64,000 bases of DNA. Origin: Sphingobacteriales bacterium 39-19 (GTDB lineage: Bacteria > Bacteroidota > Bacteroidia > Chitinophagales > Chitinophagaceae). A program made the position numbers and the translations under genes. The notes beneath the pieces were generated by a model. The model saw nothing but the letters and a program-made list of their open reading frames with translations, had not been told where the DNA came from and searched no databases. Where the stretch lies: contig MKTX01000008.1 in the NCBI GenBank assembly GCA_001898465.1, positions 1 to 64,000 on the forward strand, written 5' to 3'. Positions 1 through 6,946 of the stretch are shown piece by piece. The stretch's first letter is position 1. Each line of letters opens with the position of its first letter.

Positions 1-1
1 A

Positions 2-1249
2 TTGGGTGCAACCGAAGGGGGTGTATTATCCCAGAATTTTGCGGAGGCAGAAATATGCTCAACTGTTACTACGAGTGGTTGGCAATGTGGTACACCCAAT
101 TATCATGGTTGTAATGATGCAGATGGTTGCGATCATTGTATTACTTATTGCTATCCTGTAGATATAATATCTGAAGTTTGCTGGACTTTTGAAGTTGGTG
201 ATGGCGGAGGAGGTGAAACCGGAACGGGTACAGCACCGGGTGGTAATACCCCTGGCGGCAATGCGCCACCCGGTAGTGGTGGAGGGGGTTCTGGCAGTGG
301 CATACCACCTGCTGACCCTTGCAACAACACACCCGATAACCCCATAGACCCTTACACAGCCCAAAGCAATGTGGTTGACCCTGGCAATTGCCCGCCACCC
401 ACAGGCGGGCCGGGCTGGGTGCCGTGGGAGGCTGAACCTCCTTATATTTGTAATTACCAATTATCTCAACATGAGCAAGATGTTTTTAATTTAATTGATG
501 AAGAAGACGACCAATCAGATTTTATACACCAAAATTTAGACTGCCAGGGTACAAAAAGAACGGGCAATATATTTTTTCAAGGAACAAAAGAACATTGGAT
601 GATACAATTAGACTATGTTTCAAAAAATCCCATACATGGTGATATGGAATTTGCTATTCCCAATAGCAGTGCAGCTGGAAATCGTGGATATGCAGATTTG
701 GTAAACCTTCAGGACAAAACAATTTTTGAAATTAAACCAAATAATCTGAACGGTCAATCTACAGGAGCTTCAGAAGTTGCCAACTATGTAAATAAAGCAA
801 ATCAGTTTTGTAGTATCGTAGGGCCAATGGGATCTTCATGGAGTACTGGCTTAAATTATTCTCCTGCAATTATACCCACAAGTGCCCCAAATAAATTTTT
901 AAAAACTCAATTATATGCGCCAGGTGTGATTGTTTATAGTTATGAAATAACAACAAACCCTGTGCCTGCCCCTCCAATAGTTGTTCCTGTATCAGTTGTT
1001 GATAAATTTAAACATCTCATAGACAGGTTGAGGCAAAATTTTCAACAGGCGGACAAAATTATTGCTGAATTTTTACAACAAAACCCTGAACTTGTTAACT
1101 ATATTAAGGGTGCAGCAGTTGGCGCAGGTATAACTATTATAGTAGGTACTATCTTAGAAGATATTATTACTGCAGGGGGTGGCATTGCAGATGATTGGGC
1201 ATGTTTTGTACTTTCTTATAGGATAATAAGATATGCAATAGCTCTGTAA
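2..1249 (+). CDS. C-terminal part of a probable polymorphic toxin with a PD-(D/E)XK-like nuclease domain (5' end outside window)
   Basis: The frame is open to the left edge and the first codon is TTG, so the true start lies outside the window. The visible 415 residues begin with a Cys-rich stretch (about 19-60), then a Gly/Pro-rich low-complexity linker (about 67-101), then a folded domain (about 150-315). That domain carries E216, D232 in YADLVN and E243-I-K245 in IFEIKP, spaced as in restriction-endonuclease-fold toxin tips of Rhs/YD-type polymorphic toxins. The last 50 residues form a hydrophobic Gly-rich helix (GAAVGAGITIIVG). A nuclease role is inferred from the D...ExK pattern and from the linker-then-tip layout, not from a search. 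A small gene follows after 7 bp and is the natural immunity candidate. An unrelated secreted protein that uses the same fold remains possible. Confidence 0.5.
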   Translation: MGATEGGVLSQNFAEAEICSTVTTSGWQCGTPNYHGCNDADGCDHCITYCYPVDIISEVCWTFEVGDGGGGETGTGTAPGGNTPGGNAPPGSGGGGSGSGIPPADPCNNTPDNPIDPYTAQSNVVDPGNCPPPTGGPGWVPWEAEPPYICNYQLSQHEQDVFNLIDEEDDQSDFIHQNLDCQGTKRTGNIFFQGTKEHWMIQLDYVSKNPIHGDMEFAIPNSSAAGNRGYADLVNLQDKTIFEIKPNNLNGQSTGASEVANYVNKANQFCSIVGPMGSSWSTGLNYSPAIIPTSAPNKFLKTQLYAPGVIVYSYEITTNPVPAPPIVVPVSVVDKFKHLIDRLRQNFQQADKIIAEFLQQNPELVNYIKGAAVGAGITIIVGTILEDIITAGGGIADDWACFVLSYRIIRYAIAL

Positions 1250-1256
1250 AAACTTT

Positions 1257-1985
1257 ATGAAAAATTATTTCATTAATTGTGAAAATGAATGGGGTGGAAC
1301 CAAAGCCTTTCATTTAGAAGGGCTTGTATTTAGTAAAGTATTTTGTAAATATTTTTCTCAAAATTTTACTACCGTATTTTCTGACTTTACTGGACTTCAG
1401 CCATCTTCAAAAGTAACCTTAGCCGGCTATAAGCAACGAAATGAAATACCTATTTATCAACCGGGTATTGTATCAAGGCTTAACCTGGTTTTATGGATAA
1501 TGCCTGAGTATAACGATGATATTAGTTTTTGCTGGCGTTCTAAAACGGGAAAAATTATTAAACCTACAGATGAAAACTTTGATGAAGAAGATTTAGAATG
1601 CTGGATTGAAGGCTTAAAACCAAATGAATATTGGAAGCAGGTGGCAACCGAGAAAAAAGATCATCCATTTAAAATTGGCAAAATACCGTTTCAATTAAAA
1701 GTATTTGGTTTTGGTACAGATACAATTCTTAGAATATACTTAAAAGATAAAATTGAATTTGATTCAATTAAAGCTAAAATTGGAGAAACTATAAAGGAGT
1801 ATAATGAAATCTCGGAAAAAAAATTTAGAAATAAAGGAGTAGTTCACAACGTAAAGTTTGACTCAGAAGAAAGAGTATTAACAGTAGTTATTGATACTGG
1901 TTCAGCGGGAATTGAGATTATTAAAACCACACTAAAAGCCTTAAATAAGTTTACAAGCATCGAAAAAGTTGAAGTGGATATATAG
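1257..1985 (+). CDS. Hypothetical protein, candidate immunity protein for the upstream toxin
   Basis: A 242-residue soluble protein with no signal peptide or membrane segment. It starts 7 bp after the stop of the probable toxin, so the two are very likely cotranscribed. It is AT-rich and charged, with many Lys, Glu, Asp and Ile, and aromatic clusters near residues 80-130. I do not recognise the family. The immunity role is inferred only from position: a small cytosolic gene directly behind a toxin C-terminus. It ends just before a gene remnant at 2008, which fits the churn usual at the 3' ends of polymorphic-toxin loci. Confidence 0.45.
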   Translation: MKNYFINCENEWGGTKAFHLEGLVFSKVFCKYFSQNFTTVFSDFTGLQPSSKVTLAGYKQRNEIPIYQPGIVSRLNLVLWIMPEYNDDISFCWRSKTGKIIKPTDENFDEEDLECWIEGLKPNEYWKQVATEKKDHPFKIGKIPFQLKVFGFGTDTILRIYLKDKIEFDSIKAKIGETIKEYNEISEKKFRNKGVVHNVKFDSEERVLTVVIDTGSAGIEIIKTTLKALNKFTSIEKVEVDI

Positions 1986-2007
1986 TATCTATCAATTTCT
2001 GTAATTT

Positions 2008-2160
2008 GTGGCAAATAAGTCTGATACTTTCAATGTAAAAGCCTTCAATGCTTTGGCTAGGGATACTTCTGTACAGGCACCATTTACATTAACGGGGGCC
2101 AATGGAGCCATTTTTACTCATGATGCAACTAATCTTCACATGAAAAAAGGATGCCAATGA
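2008..2160 (+). pseudogene. Short ORF, probable C-terminal remnant of a lost gene
   Basis: A 50-codon frame opened by GTG and ended by a TGA that overlaps the next start as ATGA. Its composition looks coding (Ala, Thr, Asn, Phe and Asp with few rare residues; ends MKKGCQ), and the ATGA overlap is typical of a real upstream partner. It is short and has no promoter or independent start of note. I read it as the tail of a deleted gene, possibly another toxin, immunity or lipoprotein gene, rather than a complete small protein. Certainty is low. Confidence 0.3.
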
Positions 2161-2636
2161 AAACTTTAATTTTTGGCTTAATATGTTTTTTGCCTAATAT
2201 TAGTTTTGGCCAAATAGGGGACTCTCTATTTGAAAAGCAGATGAAAAACATAGACTACTTAATACAATCAAATTTGCCATCAGAACCAAGTGAATATGCT
2301 GAAAGGTCATCTGAGTATTTTATTTTTGATATTAGTTTAGATGGGAAAGGAAACTTAATTGAAGTAGATATTTTATGTAAAGAAAATTCAAAAAATATTC
2401 TCTTGGTTAAAAAAATACAACAGCTTATTAAACAAAACTGGAAGCCTCTTAATATTCCCTATTTTAAAATATTTATTCCTCTTATTTTGATTTTTTTTGA
2501 CGAAAAGGAAAGTTCTTTAAATAACGTGACCGGCGCCTTAGCTGTAAACGAATTATTTAAATATATTGATCTAAAAGACAGTAAAATATTTATATCAAAA
2601 AGAATAAGCCTGTATTGGACTGAAGTTCATAAATAA
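2157..2636 (+). CDS. Small secreted hypothetical protein
   Basis: 159 residues from the ATG that overlaps the preceding TGA; an in-frame ATG 6 bp upstream would add Met-Pro. The N-terminus MKTLIFGLICFLPNISFG is a signal peptide with a likely cleavage near SFG/QIG, so the product is periplasmic or outer-membrane associated. The rest is a small alpha/beta domain. The segment FDISLDGKGNLIEVDIL followed by KKIQQLIKQNWKPLNIP resembles the energy-transducer (TonB C-terminal-like) domains common in Bacteroidota secreted proteins, but this is only a resemblance. No catalytic motif was seen. Confidence 0.5.
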   Translation: MKTLIFGLICFLPNISFGQIGDSLFEKQMKNIDYLIQSNLPSEPSEYAERSSEYFIFDISLDGKGNLIEVDILCKENSKNILLVKKIQQLIKQNWKPLNIPYFKIFIPLILIFFDEKESSLNNVTGALAVNELFKYIDLKDSKIFISKRISLYWTEVHK

Positions 2637-3225
2637 TGTAATTGCTTCTGTCTTGATTGAATGATATTATAACTATTACAAATTGCTATCCGCTTACAAG
2701 TATAAAAGATAAATTTTCTGATCCCAAAGCATAGATATGCAGCGGGAGCCAGGCTTGATGGCCATACAAATTAAATTGCAAATAATTACATGTGGCTTGC
2801 CCATTTTCCAAAAAATTCTAAAAATAAGTAAACCTATCCAAAGACATCCCCCAGCCAGTCTTTGAATGTATAATAATAACTGCCAAACCCTGTTATCGGT
2901 AGCACAATAAATAACAGCATATTCATTGTATAATTTCATTTAGGGTCTTATACGCCATTGTTCAATGAAGTCCAGGCAGAGCCTGGCATTTTTATTGCAT
3001 CCCGAAAGCGGGTGCCTCATTTCGTTCATTAGCATTGCCACAGGTATCTTTTTAAGTCCTCCGGCTGCAGGTTTTATTATTTGTTTAATCTTTTATTTTT
3101 TTTGCCATCCATTCTCCCCTACCCTTGCAATGAATTTGGTTCCCCTACGCCATGGTTCATGAGCACTCGTGTTAAAATCTTCAATTCCTTTTTTATAGAA
3201 TTTGGCTCATAAATAAATAACCTTT
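2637..3225. other. Intergenic region of about 590 bp without a convincing gene
   Basis: It lies between the small secreted protein and the 3' end of umuC. Short frames on both strands (2694-2939 minus, 2965-3162 plus) have non-coding-like composition and no neighbours to support them. It contains a GC-rich hairpin at 2972-2986 and a second weaker one around 2998-3016 (GCATCCCG, AAAG, CGGGTGC). It may be the debris boundary between the accessory toxin end and the chromosome backbone. Confidence 0.5.
2972..2986. terminator. Hairpin, possible terminator
   Basis: CCAGGC, AGA loop, GCCTGG form a perfect 6-bp stem, followed on the plus strand by CATTTTTATT. It could end the plus-strand toxin-locus transcript. 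The T-run is short and interrupted, so this is tentative. Confidence 0.3.
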
Positions 3226-4509
3226 TTATTTCACCTGAAACAATTCTCCCCAGCGGGTAGTATAGCGGGGGCTTCGCAGTTCCTGTCGCATTTTCCAGTT
3301 TCGGGTGGTACCGCTGGCTGCAAATTTTAAGATATCGTTTCGCATGGCAAAGTTCACATTGTCTATCATCTTCATCAGTTGCCGTTTATTATTTTCTTTT
3401 TCGGCTACAAATAAATTTCCCTGCACGCCGGCATCCGGTTCCAGCCCACTGAGCAGCACCCCTGCTTTTTTATAGGTTCTCCCGGGTTCAAAAAGGCGGT
3501 CTACCAGCGCCATGGCCGGTTTTATCAATTCTTGTGTAGCCGAAGTAGCATAGGGTAATACCGTATGTAAACTAAGCATAGGCCCGTGCCTGAAATAAGT
3601 ATGATAGGTTTTTTCTTTAGGCACTACAAATACGGTAAGGATGGCGGCTGCACTTTGCTGCCTGCGAAGTTTCTCGGCCGCCTTGGTTACATAGGTGGCT
3701 ACGGCTTCTTTTACCTGTGCTTTTTCAGTAACGGGGCTGCCAAACATACGGGTAGTGGCTATCATTTTTTTTGTTACCAATTCCTTTTCCATGGGCCGGC
3801 TGGGCAATCCCTTCAGTTCCCGTATAAGCCTTTCGCCCACTACCCCACCTAAGTGCGTTTTAGCCCAGGGTTCCGATTGCTGAGCCAGGTCGTAAGCGCT
3901 GTAAATAGCGTACATACCGGTAAGCTTTTCGGCATATTGCCTGCCCACGCCCCACACTTCGTGTACAGGCGTATTCAGCAGGGCCTGGTTTATTTTCTCG
4001 GCTGTATCCAGCACCATTACGCAGCGGGTAGCTACTTTATTTTTTTTAGCTAAATGATTGGCAACTTTACACAGCACTTTGGTAGGCGCTACGCCAATAG
4101 ATACTTTTACACCCGTCCACCGCTCTACCCGCTTGCGAATATGCAAGGCCAGCTCTTCCATATTCATTCGGCTAAATTCTTCCAGGTTCAAAAAAGCTTC
4201 ATCTACTGAATAGACTTCTACGTTTTCTTTGCCCAGCAGCATGCGCAGCGTTTCCATAATACGCCAGCTTAAGTCGCCATATAAATAATAATTAGAAGAA
4301 AAAGTGGCTACGCCATGTTTCTCTATAATGGGTTTCGCCTTAAAGTAGGGCCCGGCCATTTCTACCCCCAGTTTTTTAGCCTCATCTGTACGGGAAATAA
4401 TGCAACCATCATTATTGCTCAGCACTACTACCGGCTTATTCTCCAGGTCGGGCCGAAATAAACGCTCACAGGAACAATAAAAACTATTACAATCTATAAT
4501 GGCTTTCAT
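3226..4509 (-). CDS. umuC: DNA polymerase V catalytic subunit UmuC (Y-family translesion polymerase)
   Basis: 427 residues from the ATG at 4509 (MKAIIDCNSFYCSCERLF); an upstream in-frame ATG at 4572 would overlap umuD and is not needed. Palm metal ligands are present: D6 in IDCNSF and D103-E104 in YSVDEAF. The steric and nucleotide-binding region LSNNDGCIISR (30-40) is intact. A beta-clamp binding motif QGNLF sits at 363-367, equivalent to the one in E. coli UmuC. Length matches the family (about 420). It synthesises DNA across lesions together with UmuD dimers. It follows umuD with a 26-bp gap in one operon, whose promoter region carries a TACTAA-type palindrome. The polymerase looks fully functional even though its partner UmuD has lost its protease residues. 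Confidence 0.93.
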   Translation of the reverse strand: MKAIIDCNSFYCSCERLFRPDLENKPVVVLSNNDGCIISRTDEAKKLGVEMAGPYFKAKPIIEKHGVATFSSNYYLYGDLSWRIMETLRMLLGKENVEVYSVDEAFLNLEEFSRMNMEELALHIRKRVERWTGVKVSIGVAPTKVLCKVANHLAKKNKVATRCVMVLDTAEKINQALLNTPVHEVWGVGRQYAEKLTGMYAIYSAYDLAQQSEPWAKTHLGGVVGERLIRELKGLPSRPMEKELVTKKMIATTRMFGSPVTEKAQVKEAVATYVTKAAEKLRRQQSAAAILTVFVVPKEKTYHTYFRHGPMLSLHTVLPYATSATQELIKPAMALVDRLFEPGRTYKKAGVLLSGLEPDAGVQGNLFVAEKENNKRQLMKMIDNVNFAMRNDILKFAASGTTRNWKMRQELRSPRYTTRWGELFQVK

Positions 4510-4535
4510 ATGGAGGCTAGCTTTTAAAAAAGAGT

Positions 4536-4967
4536 TTATAATTCCCGGATTACATGGGCGACTACGCCCCACAAATTAAGCTCAGTAAAATCGCCCATAT
4601 TAATGGCTTTATACCGGTCGTTTTCAGGAATTAAAAATGCCGATGAAAAATTTTTATGAAAGCGCCGTACCAGTAATTCGCCATTTAAAATAGCTACTAT
4701 TATTTTTCCATTGCTAAGTTTTAAGGACCGGTCCACCACCAGGATGTCGCCATCCAAAATACCGGCATCTTTCATGGCATCGCTACGCATCCTGAAAAAA
4801 AAGGTAGCGGGCTTGTTGCGAATCAATTGCTCATTTAAATCAATGCCCCGCTCCATATAATCATCGGCGGCAGCGCCAAACCCCGTAGCATTTGCCTGCG
4901 GCACATCATGCTGGGTAAACTTTTTAGTGCCGCTATACCGGCTTCCAAAATATTTTTCTACATCCAT
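4536..4967 (-). CDS. umuD: UmuD-like polymerase V accessory subunit with a substituted protease dyad
   Basis: 143 residues, aligning without gaps to E. coli UmuD from its Cys24-Gly25 cleavage site (offset +4). The conserved framework DYMERGIDLNEQLI and ILDGDILVVDRS is clear. E. coli catalytic Ser60 (GDSM) is Ala64 here (SDAM), catalytic Lys97 (TVKK) is Arg101 (LVRR), and the Cys24-Gly25 cleavage pair is Thr28-Gly29. By homology this protein should be unable to cut itself into UmuD'. It may work uncleaved, or the true activation step may differ in this lineage. Ser62, two residues before the lost serine, is the only nearby nucleophile. It is the first gene of umuDC and is transcribed from the divergent region shared with the gene at 5057. 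Confidence 0.85.
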   Translation of the reverse strand: MDVEKYFGSRYSGTKKFTQHDVPQANATGFGAAADDYMERGIDLNEQLIRNKPATFFFRMRSDAMKDAGILDGDILVVDRSLKLSNGKIIVAILNGELLVRRFHKNFSSAFLIPENDRYKAINMGDFTELNLWGVVAHVIREL

Positions 4968-4986
4968 ATTATTTTGATTTTAAGAA

Positions 4987-5016
4987 TACTAATATTTTTA
5001 GTAAATTTATACTAAA
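4987..5016. promoter_or_regulatory. Candidate operator: overlapping TACTAA/TTAGTA palindromes upstream of umuD and of the divergent gene
   Basis: TACTAATA-T-TTTTAGTA (4987-5003) is a 17-bp near-perfect palindrome with one mismatched pair. Its right arm pairs again with TACTAAA at 5010-5016 to form a second inverted repeat (TTTAGTA, six bases, TACTAAA). It lies 20-50 bp upstream of the umuD start and 40-70 bp upstream of the start at 5057. The same element occurs perfectly at 6892-6908. I infer a repressor-binding site; the regulator is not in the window. Confidence 0.55.
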
Positions 5017-5056
5017 TAAATTGGTTTTAAAATTTTTTAAATAAAATATTTTAAGT

Positions 5057-5665
5057 ATGAACGCACGCACGCACCCGGCAGGTTATACTGTATATGAATA
5101 CCTGCTGGTACTTACGCCACACGAAGATTTGCGTAACAGGATTATACATATACGCAAAGAATTTCAGGAGAAATATAAAACAGGGCTACAGGGGGGCAAA
5201 CCCCATGTGGCGCTTCTTCGGTTTTCGCAGTACCGGCTTATGGAAGAGCGTATTGTGAACCGCTTAAAGATTACGGCACAGGGCCTGCCGCCGGTAAAAA
5301 TAACATTAAAGGACTATGCCAGTTTGCCTACACACAGTATTTACATTCCGGTTACTTCTAAAATCGCCATACAAAATATCAGTAAGCAGGTACGATCAGG
5401 TGCGCAAAGGCTTATGAGGTTAGATGCGGAACATAAGCCTCATTTTATAACAGAGGCCGGCATCATAATTACCCGGAAACTGCTGCCGGAAAAATATGAA
5501 AAAGGATGGCTGGAATACCAGCACCGGCATTTTACCGGGCATTTTATTGCAGATGGTATGCTCCTGCTTAAAAGGCCGCAAGGTACACTTGCGTATGAAA
5601 TTGTACAACGATTTATGTTTGAAAATTTACCCGTAAATACCATACAGGGAGATTTATTTAGCTGA
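5057..5665 (+). CDS. 2'-5' RNA ligase/cyclic phosphodiesterase-like (LigT superfamily) protein
   Basis: 202 residues, no signal peptide. Two repeats each carry a His in the position of the 2H phosphoesterase motif: GGKPHVALLRF (His50) and HKPHFITEAG, with a further HSIYI strand between. The canonical motif is HxT/S, here HVA and HFI, so activity is uncertain. Members act on 2'-5' or cyclic phosphodiester bonds in RNA or small nucleotides. It is divergent from umuDC and shares the palindrome-bearing intergenic region with it, and is followed 2 bp later by a convergent gene. The family call rests on fold-like pattern and length; a different 2H-like function is possible. Confidence 0.55.
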   Translation: MNARTHPAGYTVYEYLLVLTPHEDLRNRIIHIRKEFQEKYKTGLQGGKPHVALLRFSQYRLMEERIVNRLKITAQGLPPVKITLKDYASLPTHSIYIPVTSKIAIQNISKQVRSGAQRLMRLDAEHKPHFITEAGIIITRKLLPEKYEKGWLEYQHRHFTGHFIADGMLLLKRPQGTLAYEIVQRFMFENLPVNTIQGDLFS

Positions 5666-5667
5666 TG

Positions 5668-6051
5668 TTATTTCACGTATTGATCAAAAAGGTTTTGCAA
5701 AGTATCTTCTTCGTCAATACACAAGCCGGGATGTACTTTACTGCATTGGATAACCGTACTGCGGGTAGCCGTAAGCCAGCGAAAACGTTCGGGCGCATCT
5801 AACAGGGCAATAGGGCTTTGGCTATGCTTTCCCAGGGCTATATCTTCAAAAGACTGTAAATTCCGGCGAATAAATTCCAGGTCGGCATCGGCGTAAAGGC
5901 AATGTAATTTACCTGCATTGAGTTCGTACCTGCAATTGAGATATTTTTGTTTTTTACTAAACAGCAGGATGCCGGCATTGATGAACTCCTGGCGCTCTAC
6001 CCGGGGTACAATCCGGATCACGGCATATTCGTATAACTTAGTTTCCTGCAT
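5668..6051 (-). CDS. DUF3037 family protein
   Basis: 127 residues, soluble. The opening LYEYAVIRIVPRVERQEFINAGILLF is the DUF3037 signature, followed by a conserved helical part (ADADLEFIRRNLQSFEDIA). No catalytic function is established for the family as far as I know. Its start overlaps the stop of the HipA-like gene by 14 bp, so the two are translationally coupled. DUF3037 and HipA-like kinases are a recurrent pair in bacteria, which supports joint function. Confidence 0.8.
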   Translation of the reverse strand: MQETKLYEYAVIRIVPRVERQEFINAGILLFSKKQKYLNCRYELNAGKLHCLYADADLEFIRRNLQSFEDIALGKHSQSPIALLDAPERFRWLTATRSTVIQCSKVHPGLCIDEEDTLQNLFDQYVK

Positions 6052-6820
6052 GCTGTATTTGATTTACGAATATAGAAGATTGAGCAATGCGCTTGTTTAA
6101 AAATTCAATATAGAATGCTTTCACTTGCTGTGCGGTAAGGGTTTCATCCCATTGCAACCATTCATCGGGCAAAAGGTTGATGATAGCTGTAATTGCCTGG
6201 GGGGTAAACTGCGTTTTCATATATTCATCTGCCTGCTGTATAGATGTAGCAAAAGGCAATAAAACGTGATCTTTTATTTGCACAAATGGGTTGCTAATAT
6301 ATTCTTCTCTTCCCTGCCAGGCATGATGAAAATATAAGGCAGCCCCATGATCAATTAACCAAAGTTCTTTATTCCACTGCAGCATATTGGTATTCCGTGC
6401 TGTACGGTCTACATTTAATAATAAGGCATCTAACCATACAATTTTAGAGGCCAGCAAGGCATCGGGCTGTGTAACAGCAGCATCAAAACTTACAGCGCCC
6501 GATAAATAATGCAAGGCAATATTTAAACCTGTGCTGGCTTTCAGCAGATCCTGGATTTCCTCATCAGGTTCGGTTCGGCCAAAAGCTTCATTGAGTTGTG
6601 CCAATACAATTTCAGGCACTTTTAATCCTGCCAGCCGGGCAAGTTCTCCACCAATCATTTCGGCAACAAGGGTTTTAATACCCTGGCCTGCCCCCCTGAA
6701 TTTTAATACATATAAAAAACCATCATCTGCCCCCGCAATAGCAGGCAGGGAGCCGCCTTCCCGCAAGGGCATTACATACCGGGTAACATTTACTGTACGC
6801 AATTCAGCACTATATTCCAT
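6038..6820 (-). CDS. HipA-like kinase-fold protein
   Basis: 260 residues, soluble. It has features of the HipA_2-type kinase fold: a Gly-rich N-lobe strand (AGADDGFLYVLKFRGAGQG) with a candidate ATP Lys in VLKF, the ELARLAGLKVPEI helix, a catalytic-loop-like segment WLDALLLNVDRTARNTNML, and WLIDHGAALYF with the Asp that should bind magnesium. It is shorter than toxin HipA (about 440) and is partnered with DUF3037 rather than with a HipB antitoxin. The substrate is unknown. Its promoter region, shared divergently with the radical SAM gene, holds the perfect 17-bp palindrome. Confidence 0.7.
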   Translation of the reverse strand: MEYSAELRTVNVTRYVMPLREGGSLPAIAGADDGFLYVLKFRGAGQGIKTLVAEMIGGELARLAGLKVPEIVLAQLNEAFGRTEPDEEIQDLLKASTGLNIALHYLSGAVSFDAAVTQPDALLASKIVWLDALLLNVDRTARNTNMLQWNKELWLIDHGAALYFHHAWQGREEYISNPFVQIKDHVLLPFATSIQQADEYMKTQFTPQAITAIINLLPDEWLQWDETLTAQQVKAFYIEFLNKRIAQSSIFVNQIQHAGN

Positions 6821-6891
6821 GCTGCAAATGTAAGCTGCTTTCTTTTTGTTTCACCGGGGCAAGAAAGTACCGGCATTTGCATTTTGTAAAA

Positions 6892-6908
6892 TACTAAATT
6901 ATTTAGTA
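6892..6908. promoter_or_regulatory. Perfect 17-bp palindrome, candidate operator
   Basis: TACTAAAT-T-ATTTAGTA is a perfect inverted repeat about a single central base. It lies 72 bp upstream of the HipA-like start and 39 bp upstream of the radical SAM start. On the plus strand it fits between a TTTG (6883-6886) and a TATTTTTA (6907-6914), at the roughly 20-bp spacing of Bacteroidota -33/-7 promoters, as expected for a repressor site. It matches the element upstream of umuD. Confidence 0.6.
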
Positions 6909-6946
6909 TTTTTATTCTTCTCATTATTTAATTTTTTACCTCAACC

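Noticed and set aside
59..460. Antisense frames (59-460, 141-398, 151-345) over the Cys/Gly-rich part of the toxin
   Set aside because: They arise from the low-complexity GGN/CCN codons of the sense strand; no start context or independent family signal.
2694..3162. Two short frames (2694-2939 minus, 2965-3162 plus) in the first large gap
   Set aside because: Composition is not coding-like (many Cys, Trp, Ile runs), no neighbours in line, and hairpins lie inside.
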